Shown here: positions 22,552 to 32,464 of the stretch, in pieces | How positions within the stretch are numbered: the stretch's first letter is position 1 | Layout of the letters: each line of letters begins with the position of its first letter | Assembly (NCBI GenBank): GCA_028456385.1 | Contig: JALNQF010000184.1 | Coordinates: 1-64,000 of the forward strand | Length of the DNA: 64,000 bases | Direction: 5' to 3' | Origin: Ophiosphaerella korrae | Lineage: Eukaryota; Ascomycota; Dothideomycetes; Pleosporales; Phaeosphaeriaceae | Translations under genes and position numbers: made by a program | Notes under the pieces: generated by a model | Told to the model about the DNA's origin: nothing | What the model saw: the letters and a program-made list of their open reading frames with translations, nothing else | Database searches by the model: none

Positions 22552-23204
22552 TGGACTTCATCCTGGGCATGGATAGGAATAATGAGATGTTTGCGAATGT
22601 GTGTGTGTTGTGGTGTTACGCTGCTTGATGGCCCCTGAATATGCCGGTTCGCATTCCGGGATTTTGATGAGTTTGTATGATTTGGGACGGCGGTATGCTT
22701 CGCTTGACTTGTTAGGGGTCCACTCGTATGTCACGCTCCTGCTAGACGGATGGATGATATGATGTTTGGTATTCTATAAGTTAAGTTAAGTTGATGTTGC
22801 ATGTGCTTTCGGGTCTGCACATGCATACTATTGCTTATCGCCATCCTAGCTTAGTGCTTCACTTCGTTTCAACAATTTCGAGTTGCCCCCAACCATAAAG
22901 TCAAGCTAGACCTAGACCTAGTCCCAAGGCCCTGCCCCGGTGACCTTTGTGAGTTCCTAAACACCGTGGAAATAGAGAAAGGCCCACCCAGTGCAAGGAA
23001 AAGGAAAAGGAAAACGAATGAATGCAGCATAATGATCAAGGCGTCCCAACCTTGGTTGGAATCAAAAGGAAATAGGGACAGTTCGCCTGGTTGAGGCCTC
23101 CGAGGTATGCCGGTGTTAACGCCCACACAATGCAAATAAATGGTTAGTATAGAATGATGGAAAAAAAAAAAAAAAAAAAAAAAGGCGGGAGAGTTTGCCG
23201 GAGT
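22552..23204. other. Intergenic between convergent genes; poly-A run
   Basis: About 650 bp between two gene 3' ends, so terminators of both are expected here. A run of about 23 A at 23160-23182 sits close to the Sip5 stop; on the Sip5 strand this is a poly-T tract, typical of fungal 3' regions. No gene seen. Confidence 0.5.
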
Positions 23205-25808
23205 TTATTGGGTAGCTTGGTGGCGTAGACCATCTAAGCTAACTTCTCCAATATGTTTTTGATCGAGACGGGGCCCATGGTCCGAAACGACTTCGATTCT
23301 TGGGGCTGGCTCAATCTCGTCTTCTTTGGGCTTGTCGCCGGTTGGGCTTGGCGTGGGTTGAGCTTCTGTTGGTTTGAGGGTCAAGGAACTGTCTTCTAGC
23401 GCAGAATTATGCGATTGTGAATTTCCTGGAACGAGATCTTGTGATGGCGAGGCGTGAGATTCCGCAGATTGTAGTAGCGCAGACTTTTCTTTATCGCCGC
23501 CCTCAATATCTTCAATATGTTGCGGTTTACCGTTTTCTTTGCTCTCCTCTTCTGGAGTAATCGCTTCAGCGAGGCTCTGAAAGTTGAACATGGGCTCTGT
23601 TCCGGGTGTGCCCTGAGGGGAAGTTTCATCTTGGCTCAAGTTTACGCCTGACGCATTGGGGCTTGGCTCCAAGGACGATCCAGAGGCGAGGTTGTTCTGG
23701 TCACCCTGACGAAGCGAGTTCTCATAGGATTCTGCAAACGAGGATGCACTAGACGATGGATTCGATAAATTGCGTAATATAGAGCGGTGTGATGGTTGCT
23801 CGTCATTTTGGTCGGAGGGTGCTAGATTGCCCGAGGCTGAGGTTTCTCGTTGTATTTGGGCACGACTGTCTTCAAGATGCTTTTGTGGGTCGTCTTTTGA
23901 GGAAGAGCTATCGATAGCTGAGGTTAGTTCGGCCATGGCATTTGAGTCTGTGCTGCTGTCGCCAGTCCGATCGACTTCCTTGCCTTTGCCTGCTGCGGAG
24001 GAACTGCTGGCGCTTGGCTCGTCGAGGCCGTCAATCTCGATGGGATGGAAGCCGCTTCCTATGCGGCTCTGAGCCTTTGCGACCTTCTTAAGCTCCTTGG
24101 CCTTCTTTTTGGTATCTTTCTTGGCTTCTTTGGCAGCGTCTTTCTCGTCTTTCCTTTTGCGTTCCTCCTCAGACGCGAGACTGAGTCTGATTGCTTCCAT
24201 CATCATAAGCTCCTCCAGATCATCGAGTCGATTGCCACGACGGGAGCTCCCGCGGCCGGGGAACAGATCGTTTGATGCCTCGGCATTCTGGGCCATGGAG
24301 CCCTCACGATCTCGCCGAGGCGTACCCACGCCGCTGCTACCAGCACTGTCGTTGCCAAACATGGTTCGTCGTCGCCGGCCTAGGGCAAATCGGCTTTCGT
24401 TCTGCTGAATAGTACCCATCATATAAGCAGCATTGTGCAACGCCGTTGCTGCAGCAGCTCTTCTTAGGGCATGCGCCTTTGCATCTGCTAGCTTCTTGGC
24501 CCAATCGGGTCGCACCATGTCAGTGGTGATGACCGTCTTATCTGTCACAGCGAGCGAAGTGGCTCTCCTTCGGCCTGGTGGCGAGTTTGGCGAGTTTGGC
24601 GAGTTGAGCGATGAAGTCGAGGACTTGGCTGAGGTGACGTTGCCCAGAGGATTCTGGCCTTGTTGGCTGTAGACTAGGCCTCGCCGGAATGGCGGCGGTT
24701 CGTAGGTAACTCCAAATTCTGGCTGGACACAGAAGGGGCAGGCGGCTGGCTCGGAGACCAGCTGGATTTCTTCCTGCGGCTCTGGCGGCGGATTCTCGGC
24801 GTCGCCATGGTGCTCGGGCGGATGCGGGTCGGGTCTCTTGATCTGCACGAAGCACTCGGAGCATATGGGCTGGTCGCAGCAGCGCGTGCGGTTGAGATGC
24901 GGGGGGTAGAACATGAAGCAGATGGGGCACTCGGAGGCGTTCCTGTACAGAAAGGCCTCGATGGGCTGGCCGTTGACGTGGGAGTCGTTGGGCAGGGCGA
25001 GCTCCTGGGGCGCCATGTCGGTCTGGGAGGCGTTGCGGGAGCCGGTGGCAAGCGAAGCAAGCGTCTTTGCGCGCCCGCGGAAGAACGGCGACGGCGGCGA
25101 GGTGGGCGAGGGCCGCGAGGGCAGCGAAAAGGCCGGGTGCTGGGGAGAGAGGGCGCCGGAGCGGTCCGAGTTCTGCGACATGCTGCGAGAGCCCATGGGC
25201 ACGGTGAGGCTGTTGAGCGATGGCTCGGAGCTGCGGGGGTTCCAGGCCAGGCTGAGGTGGTTGGCGCTGGCCTGGCGCTGGCGCTCTGCGGGGGGGATCT
25301 CGTCGGCGGGCGGGAGGGGGCGGCCGTTGGCGACGGCGACCAGCTGGTGGTCGGCCCAGGCGTCGTCGTGGTCGTCGAGGCCCCGCCAGAAGGGCGCGAG
25401 GCGGCGCTCGATCTGGAGCTGGCGCACGGCCGGCTTGCTGAAGTCCTCGGGGCCGGTGTACACGCCGAGCGTGACGAGGAACCCGCCGTCGACGCCCTCC
25501 TCGCGCAGGCTGCGCTCGCGCTCCTGGGCCCGCAGCACGCGCTCCCTCTCCAGCCTGCGGGCCTCGCGCTCTGCCTTGGTCTCGCGCCGCGGCTCCAGCG
25601 CGGGGTCGCGGGCGTCTGGCGGGCCGCCGAGGCCCAGGAACGACGCGCTGCCTCTGCCTGTCCGCAGGCTGTACACGCCGCTGCCCGACCGCTCGTGCGA
25701 CGCCGCCCCGCTGCTGGTGGGCGATGCCGCCGCCGCGTGCTGGGCGCTGGCCCGCCGCGCGTGGCCTCTGGACGGCGGCTGCGACTCCTTTCCTTGGCTG
25801 TTACCCAT
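23205..25808 (-). CDS. sip5: Sip5-like RING-type zinc-finger protein
   Basis: Single exon, 867 aa. It starts MGNSQGKESQPPSRGHARRA, with Gly2 in an N-myristoylation-like context, then a basic Ala/Ser-rich region and a conserved block LVTLGVYTGPEDFSKPAVRQ...ERRLAPFWRGLDDHDDAWADHQ. The zinc-binding module follows near residue 300: ASECPICFMFYPPHLNRTRC, CDQPICSECFVQIKR, later ACPFCVQPEFGVTY. The region PDWAKKLADAKAHALRRAAAA and the acidic helix LDDLEELMMMEAIRLSLASE (a UIM-like element) come next. The last 280 residues are Ser/Glu/Gln-rich and disordered. Yeast Sip5 interacts with Snf1 kinase and the Reg1/Glc7 phosphatase. The start was chosen at MGNSQ because the upstream extension to 26015 is low-complexity DNA. 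The gene is very GC-rich at its 5' end. Confidence 0.93.
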   Translation of the reverse strand: MGNSQGKESQPPSRGHARRASAQHAAAASPTSSGAASHERSGSGVYSLRTGRGSASFLGLGGPPDARDPALEPRRETKAEREARRLERERVLRAQERERSLREEGVDGGFLVTLGVYTGPEDFSKPAVRQLQIERRLAPFWRGLDDHDDAWADHQLVAVANGRPLPPADEIPPAERQRQASANHLSLAWNPRSSEPSLNSLTVPMGSRSMSQNSDRSGALSPQHPAFSLPSRPSPTSPPSPFFRGRAKTLASLATGSRNASQTDMAPQELALPNDSHVNGQPIEAFLYRNASECPICFMFYPPHLNRTRCCDQPICSECFVQIKRPDPHPPEHHGDAENPPPEPQEEIQLVSEPAACPFCVQPEFGVTYEPPPFRRGLVYSQQGQNPLGNVTSAKSSTSSLNSPNSPNSPPGRRRATSLAVTDKTVITTDMVRPDWAKKLADAKAHALRRAAAATALHNAAYMMGTIQQNESRFALGRRRRTMFGNDSAGSSGVGTPRRDREGSMAQNAEASNDLFPGRGSSRRGNRLDDLEELMMMEAIRLSLASEEERKRKDEKDAAKEAKKDTKKKAKELKKVAKAQSRIGSGFHPIEIDGLDEPSASSSSAAGKGKEVDRTGDSSTDSNAMAELTSAIDSSSSKDDPQKHLEDSRAQIQRETSASGNLAPSDQNDEQPSHRSILRNLSNPSSSASSFAESYENSLRQGDQNNLASGSSLEPSPNASGVNLSQDETSPQGTPGTEPMFNFQSLAEAITPEEESKENGKPQHIEDIEGGDKEKSALLQSAESHASPSQDLVPGNSQSHNSALEDSSLTLKPTEAQPTPSPTGDKPKEDEIEPAPRIEVVSDHGPRLDQKHIGEVSLDGLRHQATQ

Positions 25809-26215
25809 GGTGCAGGAGGCGGAGAAATAGCGAGTGGAGGTGGTGGTGAGACAGGGCGGGTGTGCTGGGCTGGAGGACGGGAGGATTGGCGGGCTGGACG
25901 GTATGATGTAGTCGCCTTGGCGCGCCGGGCCGGAGGGGACTGGCCTGTGTGCCTGTGTGCCCTCACATGACCAGCCCTCGTCACCACTCACGCGCGCTCG
26001 CACGCACGCACGCACGCACGCCCGGCATCACATCGCATCACAGCTTCCGGCCTAGTGCGGCGCGAGCATTGCGCAAATGCCCTGTTGGGCAGCGCACACG
26101 TCTTTTTCATTGTGCGCCAAGCCTGCCTCGGTCCGCCTGCGCCTCCAACAACCCCCACCAACCCTCATTCGTCTCGTTCGTCTCGTTCGTCTCATCCGCC
26201 TCCCGTGCAATCCTG
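25809..26215. other. Intergenic: Sip5 promoter, simple repeats
   Basis: About 400 bp. Contains a CGCACGCACGCACG microsatellite at about 25996-26022 and a (CGTTCGTCT)n minisatellite at 26168-26195. It carries the Sip5 promoter and the 3' UTR of the aldose epimerase gene. Confidence 0.5.
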
Positions 26216-27506
26216 CTACACCGTCCCAAACGTCCACGACGACTCCCAGCTGTACCTCTGTCCCTTGCCAAACAGCTGCTTCTCCAGGCGCCCCCACTCA
26301 GGACTGTTGGCCTCGGTTAGCATGCCCTTGATCCTGCGCTGCTGCCGCACTCACTGGTTGATGCCGTCCACGTAGTCCTGTGCCTCGATGGCGATGCACC
26401 CGTCACGGGGAATCAGCTTGTCCTTGCCCTCGACCCCCTGCGTGCTCTTGAACTCCGTCTTTCCGTCGTTCCAGTTGCACGTGTACAGCACAACCGCATC
26501 CTGGTCTGTCACCAGGTCTGCCTTGATGCCGCTCCACTGGCTGCTCAGCGTAAGAGCGCTTGCCTGTTTATCCCTCTTGTCGTTGAACGCCCAGTTGCCG
26601 TTGTATCCGTGGCACCCAGTTCCACAGTTGTTCTCAAACCCAGCGCTTCCCGCCTTGAATCCAAGCTGGCGTGGTGCAGACCAAAAGTCGGACATGTCGC
26701 CCTTTGGGACGTTGGCAATCTCGCCCGTGGGGAGCGCATTGGCGTCAATCTTCATTACCCGCTTGGCCTCGGGCATGTATAGCGTGTGGTTCCACACGGT
26801 GCGATTCTCTGGCCGGGCGAAAGCATCGAGCTGGAAGTACGTGTGCTGCGTCAACATGATGGGCGTCTTCTGGTCGTTAGAAACTGCATTCATGCTGATG
26901 CTCCATTTGTTCTTCGAGACGCCGTACGTAACGCTCGCCGTTACGCCGCCAAGCATGCCCTTTGACGAATTCGAAGCATCGTAGATGGAGAAGGTAATAG
27001 ATTTATCCGTCACATTGGTCACATTCCAGTTCCGGAAGGACCAGTTGTTGGTTCCGCTGTGGAGTGTGTTTGGACCGTCGTTCTTCTCGGTATTGTACTG
27101 TACCTTGTCAATCGTATACTGAGCTTTGCCGATGCGGTTGACATATCGCCCGGGAATTGCATTGTAGACGGGATGGCCAGGGTCGACCGCTGAGCTTTGT
27201 CAGTCAAACTCAGTCAGCAGACGTGGCTGACATCTTACGGTAGAATGACGTATTGTCATATCCCAACACGATATCACGTTGTACACCATTCCTGTCTGGA
27301 ATAAGTCAGCACCGCCAATTCTACCCGGACGCTTTTCAATTGCCTTTGACCCAGAGATTGGTGAGTGTTGCTGCGTAGGGAATGAATTGGGCTTTGATGC
27401 CTTCTGCTTCAAGCGTGTACCGTCCCTGCGCATCCGGGTGTGGGCCTGGATGCGCAAGCACACCACCGACCATCGAAGCCGCAAAAGTAACCGGTAGGAA
27501 CCTCAT
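26216..27506 (-). CDS. Secreted aldose 1-epimerase (galactose mutarotase-like)
   Basis: Four exons: 27344-27506, 27239-27295, 26355-27189 and 26216-26303, giving 380 aa. A signal peptide opens the protein (MRFLPVTFAASMVGGVLA). Then come GIKAQFIPYAATLTNLWVKD, RDIVLGYDNTSFYPVDPGHP, YNAIPGRYVNRIGKA, NTLHSGTNNWSFRNW, the His-bearing LTQHTYFQLDAF, and IAIEAQDYVDGINHPEWGRL with the candidate catalytic Glu. These follow the mutarotase beta-sandwich family, which interconverts alpha and beta anomers of hexoses; secretion suggests action on sugars released outside the cell. Intron 1 (27296-27343) only fits as GC-AG (AAAG|GCAATT): it restores WVKDRNG, whereas GT donors break the frame. Intron 3 is 51 nt with a GCTAAC branch site. 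Four extra cysteines (NNCGTGCHGYNG) suggest extracellular disulfides. Confidence 0.92.
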
Positions 27507-28302
27507 TTTGAGACAAACGCAATTCTAGAGACCAAGAAATAAGGACTAGACAGCCAGCGACTGGCCATGACCACGGTAGCTGCGACTTTATACAACCGCA
27601 CAGTCGGCAACCATATTCCGTGCGGCAGGAACATTTCCAATTTCAAAATGCATGTTTATATTCAATCTCACGGCATTATGGGCACCTCCCAGGGATAAAC
27701 GAGGTCTTGGTCATCTATTGTAATATCTGCGAGATTTACCCCACAAAAAGTAGATGGCTTACGGATATCGTGCCAGGTGCTAGACTGAAAAGAATACTAT
27801 GAGCGCATATCGTCTGCTAGCGAGAGCCACTAGACAAGGAGTATTATCACGAAGGAAGAGATGCATAACAGCAAGGGGCTTTGGTGGGGAGGGACCTCTT
27901 CTCCAACAGCCTTGCGGGGCTAACTCAATCTATCATTAGTATTCCCCGCTTCCTCTCGTACCTGCAGAATTCTCGCCAATAACCCTTTACTACATCTGAC
28001 ATGCTATGCTGAGGCGACATTTTTCAAATTCCTTGAGCTGGCTAATGTGCAGAGCTTATAGTATCTCATTAGTACTACACACTATGCCTGCGCCTGCCAC
28101 CGCCAACATAGGTCTGATCTTTCCTATCACTCAGTCGCGATTTCCTTCTCCGTAAAACTACAATGTGCCAAGTACCCGCAATCTAATCCAATCCTTTCCT
28201 CACTTGCAAGAGTAAACCACGTCTATTCCCCTATCCTTGTATCATCACTTGCCTTCATTTCCTTCTATACCCTACACTCAACGCCAGCTTGCCAAGCCAG
28301 TA
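27507..28302. promoter_or_regulatory. Divergent promoter region, epimerase / hydrolase
   Basis: About 800 bp between two genes that point away from each other. The stretch contains CCGCAC and TGCGGCAGG words and an AACAAGGGGCTTTGGTGGGGAGG G-rich patch near 27870-27895, compatible with zinc-finger repressor or stress-response sites, but no site is certain. No gene seen. Confidence 0.35.
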
Positions 28303-29779
28303 ATGGGAGTGCTGGAGTTTCTTTCAGACCTGCGCTTCCACCAATCTTATATCCTCCCACCCAACCCGGAGACTGGTAGGTGCAACTCTCATCGTTTCTC
28401 CTATGCCGACTTTGGAGACCCAAGGAGCAATGCCGTCGTGTTCTTCTGCGGTGCCCTGATGGGGACACGGTTCTGCTACTCACCTCTGGACCATCTAGCC
28501 AACGCATATAACGTCAGAATCATCCATGTAGATAGGCCAGGTATTGGCGGCACCGAACCCATCGAACTCGAAAAGAGGATGCAAATATGGCTAGGTCAGT
28601 CTCGAATGACGAAATTTACCAAGCAATTGTATACTAATTCGTGCAGAAATGGTTCCTCAGCTTCTAACGCATCTTGGTATCCGCTATATCTCACTTGCAA
28701 GCCACAGTGGAGGCGATATCTACCTGCTCAACACATTGCTAATGTACCCATATCTCCTCCATCCACACCATCCCTACGTCTGCTTCTTCGCACCGTGGGT
28801 CCATCCTTCTCATTCCAAGGTCACGCAAATGCGAGTAACCTCATTTCTACCTGCCCCAATCATCGGCAAGTTTGCGTCTATCGTCAAATTTGTCGGCGAG
28901 AACGTCGTTCCTCTTGTAGGCCTGAGCAGCAACCTTATGCATGCGCGATTTCGGTCAAGTCCTCCACCTGCGCCTGTTCCACTCACGCCTAGCATGACAC
29001 GTTCACGAGCTCCATCAGTCAATTCGCGCAAGGGATACCAGGCACTCGTGTTGGATGACCCCAAGGTTGTAGAAGAACTACTACGGTATATCACAATGTT
29101 CCTATTTGCGGAATCGATGGATGGCATCTCTGCCGACGCTCAGCTGTTTCTGAAGAAGCCGCGGTCAATCCCTTGGTGCTCACCAAGTATTTTCTGGTCA
29201 GATATCGACTACATCGTTCCGATGCTTTCGAAAATAATCGAAGGGGATATCAGGCTGGATTCCCACAACAGGACCTGGACGATTGATACCTTTCACGCCG
29301 AGGATGATGACATGATCGGTGAGAAGGGCAGGAAATGGTTCGATAACTGCTGGCTGCCTAAACCATCATCTACTTTGAGTTCTGGAAGCAAATCACGCGA
29401 CTCATTACACCAATACTCCCACAGATGTTATGAGTATAGAAGCGAGATCGTTTGGGGAGCAGAACACAATTACCTCATGGATCCAGCTTTTAGTGCAAGC
29501 GAACTATGGCTTGCAAGAGTCAGGGATTCAGTCCCACTTCCGATTGAGGTCCGAGAATTTAAATCAAAGCGCAATCTTGCTATCCATGCTAATCATGTGT
29601 TTCGACCACTTAGATGCGGCCTTCAGATGAGACTGGCTCAACATCTTCACAGCGAATCGGCGATGGGAAGAGGAAAACCTTCCATAGCTTTTTGGATCGA
29701 GTCAGGCATATTACACGTGGCGCAACTTCACAGCGTGCAATCCAGCAATCTGGGTTTCCACAACCTATGCTTGTGGTAA
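28303..29779 (+). CDS. Alpha/beta-hydrolase fold protein
   Basis: Two exons: 28303-28594 and 28647-29779, giving 474 aa. Exon 1 codes the start of the fold: HRFSYADFGDPRSNAVVFFC, GALMGTRFCYSPLDHLA, and RIIHVDRPGIGGTEP (the conserved D-R-P-G). Exon 2 gives the nucleophile elbow YISLASHSGGDIYLLNTLL, where Ser sits in S-x-S-x-G instead of G-x-S-x-G. Later come WGAEHNYLM with the candidate catalytic His, and an Asp in TFHAEDDDMIGEKG. A long insertion with SSPPPAPVPLTPSMTRSRAP separates cap and core. The substrate cannot be told; relatives are annotated only as hydrolases. Intron 28595-28646 has an ACTAATT branch site. The C-terminal 60 residues look less family-like and end at TGG-TAAGC, so a further 3' splice at about 29776 is possible. 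Confidence 0.8.
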
Positions 29780-30058
29780 GCCCGCGGTTAGGAAGGAATT
29801 GTTCCTCTATGGAAGACGAGGTTCCCTTCTTTCCAACACTTATAGAGAATCGTAGGACCGAGAAGTAATACATACTAAAATGATTTGAGAGTGAGAATCC
29901 AGTGATATCCTTCCTCATCCACCCTGTCTGAGATGATGTTGTCCCACTTGAGCCAAGCACTACTTAGTTACACATAGGGCTGACGGAGTTACCACACAAC
30001 TCCGAACTGACGTCGTGCAACTTTCCCTCCCCCACGCGACCTCGAATCCCCACCAACA

Positions 30059-30930
30059 ATGGCCGAAGACATGCAAATAAGGCCCGCAAGAGCAAAAGAG
30101 CTCACCGAGAACCTCACCAGAATAACCACACGTATCAAAGCCGCTAGCAAAGACTCTAAAAATGTAAATACCCCACCACACTCAATTCTTTTCCTCTAAC
30201 AAAAAAAAAAAAGGTCCGCCTCATCGCCGTGTCCAAACTCAAGCCCGCAAACGACATCCTCGCCCTCCACCGCCCGCCCTCCAATCCCCTCCACGTCCAC
30301 TTTGGCGAAAACTACGTCCAGGAACTTCTCGCCAAGGCGCAGCTCCTCCCGCGCTCCATCCGCTGGCACATGATCGGCGGCCTGCAGTCCAACAAGTGCA
30401 AGCAGCTCGCCGAGCAAGTGCCCAACCTATGGTGCGTAAGCAGCGTCGACTCGGCGCGCAAAGCCAACGAGCTGGAAAAGGGGCGCAAGGCACTTTTAGC
30501 CAGGGATCCCGATGCGTCGACGAAGTTGGGCGTCATGGTGCAAGTGAACACGAGCGGGGAGGCGGCGAAAGCGGGTGTGGAGCCCTCGGAAGCGCTGGCG
30601 CTGTGCCAGCATATTGTCGACACGTGCCCGAGCCTGGAGTTGCGCGGCTTGATGACGATTGGGGCGATTGCGCGCAGTCGGGCGATGACTGCGGAGAATG
30701 AGAATGAGGATTTTGAGCGCTTGGTTGAGACGAGAGATCGTGTTGGTGAGGGGTTGGGGTGGGAGAAGGGGAGGCTGGAACTTTCCATGGGGATGAGTGC
30801 GGATTTTGAGGGCGCTATTAGGATGGGGAGTGATGAGGTTAGGGTTGGGAGTGAGATTTTTGGGGAGAGGGGGGCAAAGAAGGATGCGGTTATTAAGGAG
30901 GAGGAAGAGGAGGGAGGGGAGGGGAGTTAG
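30059..30930 (+). CDS. YggS/PROSC-type pyridoxal-phosphate homeostasis protein
   Basis: Two exons: 30059-30163 and 30214-30930, giving 273 aa. The fold is an alanine-racemase-like TIM barrel. Exon 2 starts RLIAVSKLKPANDI, with the PLP-binding Lys in AVSK. It continues VHFGENYVQELLAKA, IRWHMIGGLQSNKCKQLA, VMVQVNTSGEAAKAGVEPSE, LELRGLMTIG, and the phosphate-binding end ELSMGMSADFEGAIRMGSDEVRVGSEIFG, split here only for length. Members bind PLP without known enzyme activity and buffer the cofactor in the cytosol or mitochondria. The intron ends in an unusual A13-G acceptor (CTCTAAC then poly-A then AAG). The C-terminus adds a Glu-rich tail (EEEEEGGEGS) absent from bacterial relatives. Confidence 0.94.
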
Positions 30931-31194
30931 GTGGTGTTGAACGGATATGCAGTGAAGGTGGAGAGTATGCATGTTAGCTGGTGTCAAAACATCGGTGTTA
31001 GTGCACTTCATCGAATTTTTATATTTTCACTAGCACGCGGTGCCATTTTATCTGGTCGACGCGTCATTCCGTTGAAATTCTCACCTCACAGGTTTAACAA
31101 CTCCAGACACCTTCGACCTAACAGGCTGATTATGAGGGTTGTAAATAACGACGGTTGAATCACTATCACTGACCTCACAGCAGCGAGCCAAATA

Positions 31195-32231
31195 GTGGCG
31201 GACCCCAATGTGGAGGCAACACAAGCACCACAGCTAGGCGAACTTGGTCCACATAGTTCGAGCGCTCCAGCGGCACAAGAGTTCCTTCTCCCTCTCCCGC
31301 CAGCACTTGGAATGCTCCACCAGTTAAGAGCAACTTATTCGGCGCCCTTGCCACTTATCCTGATGTACCGTACGTATTCTCTCCACTCGTAACATCTCAC
31401 TGTTTCAACAAAACGCATCATCATTAATGATAAAGTGTCGTCTCTTCGCACCACGAGACAGCTTTATGTAGCTAAACCACCTTCTATATAACGCTTCAAT
31501 ATCAAAAAACTGCATACTGACATTGATTCTAGGAGGTATCAAGTGATCAAGGCCACCCTCAAAGGACCCGGCATTGAGGTTGTGGTTGCAACCTTGGACG
31601 ATCAAGACCTCTCCAACTGCTGGTGTCTCCCCAAAGCCCTAATTTCACTCCATTCTCCATTCTTGAAAGTCGCATGCGAGCGACACTTTCGCGAGCGCCT
31701 AGAAAGCCGTATTCACCTACCCTACGACGATTCCAACGTGTTCGATCTCTTCGTCGAATGGATGTACTTCGGCACCCACAAATCGATCCCAGCCCAGGAG
31801 ACAGACGACGAGGAGGAGCCAGGCATACACGTGAAGGCGTGGGTCCTCTCAGACAAGCTCATGTGCGCCGCATTCAAAAAAACCACGCTATGAAGCACAT
31901 CCTAGAGAAATAGGACACCAAGAACGGCAAAACCGGGTCCTGCATCCGTCCGATTGACATCGACTTTGTCGATTCGAATAGCCTCGTTGATTCGAAATTA
32001 AGAGAATTCTTCCTGCACCGCACATCGAGGTGGTTCTACAAGCCCAATTTTGTTACTGGCACTGTGGATGGATGGGATGGCGTCTTCCAGAAGCATGCGG
32101 ATGCGAGAAGGGCGTTCTACTGCTTCAGACAGTTTCAGGATCCGTCCCAACGTTTTGAGGCACTGGCCGAAGGGCACTACATGGAGACCATGGAAAACAG
32201 CCCAGAGACCGGCATTTTTTTCTTCGCGTAG
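31195..32231 (+). pseudogene. Decayed BTB/POZ-domain gene
   Basis: A BTB segment starts at an intron acceptor at 31533: RYQVIKATLKGPGIEVVVAT, then LPKALISLHSPFLKVACERH, FRERLESRIHLPYDDSNVFD, LFVEWMYFGTHKS and HVKAWVLSDKLMCAAFK. At the A7 run 31876-31882 the frame breaks by one base; the next frame continues NHAMKHILEK, meets a TAG at 31911-31913, and goes on SLVDSKLREFFLHRTSRWFY...FQKHADARRAFYCF to a TAG at 32229-32231. So there is at least one frameshift and one nonsense change. An upstream frame (31195-31380, AQAPQLGELGPHSSS-like) with a GT donor near 31374-31380 mirrors the exon structure of the intact BTB paralogue at 35.5-36.5 kb. Confidence 0.78.
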
Positions 32232-32464
32232 TGTGGAGGCGGTTGTTCCTGCGAAAAGGAATACCAGTGGCCAGAATTGTGTAGACGTAATTGTCCGGTA
32301 ACAACCAAGTTCCGGGGGTGACTAACGCCGATCTGAGCACTACAGAGGGTGAAGGCAATGTTGTATATATATAGTAATTTGTGACAAGCTCACCAGGAGT
32401 GTACGAAGAAAGGCACGAGGCTCGATAATCGGTTCGGAATCTCAGCATAGTCACTAGATAATTA
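32232..32464 (+). repeat. Direct repeat, copy A (BTB flank repeat)
   Basis: Begins right after the pseudogene stop with TGTGGAGGCGGTTGTTCCTG and ends CACTAGATAATTA. It matches copy B at 35102-35303 over its whole length, about 85 percent identical by eye, apart from an insertion of about 30 bp (TATATATATAGTAA...) in copy A. Many differences are G/A or C/T transitions, as RIP would leave. Confidence 0.8.

Noticed and set aside
24674..25987. Long alternative frames on both strands across the Sip5 gene (up to 437 codons)
   Set aside because: They are shadows caused by the very high GC of the Sip5 5' half; they are Ala/Arg/Pro repeats without a fold, whereas the Sip5 frame has zinc-finger and family motifs.
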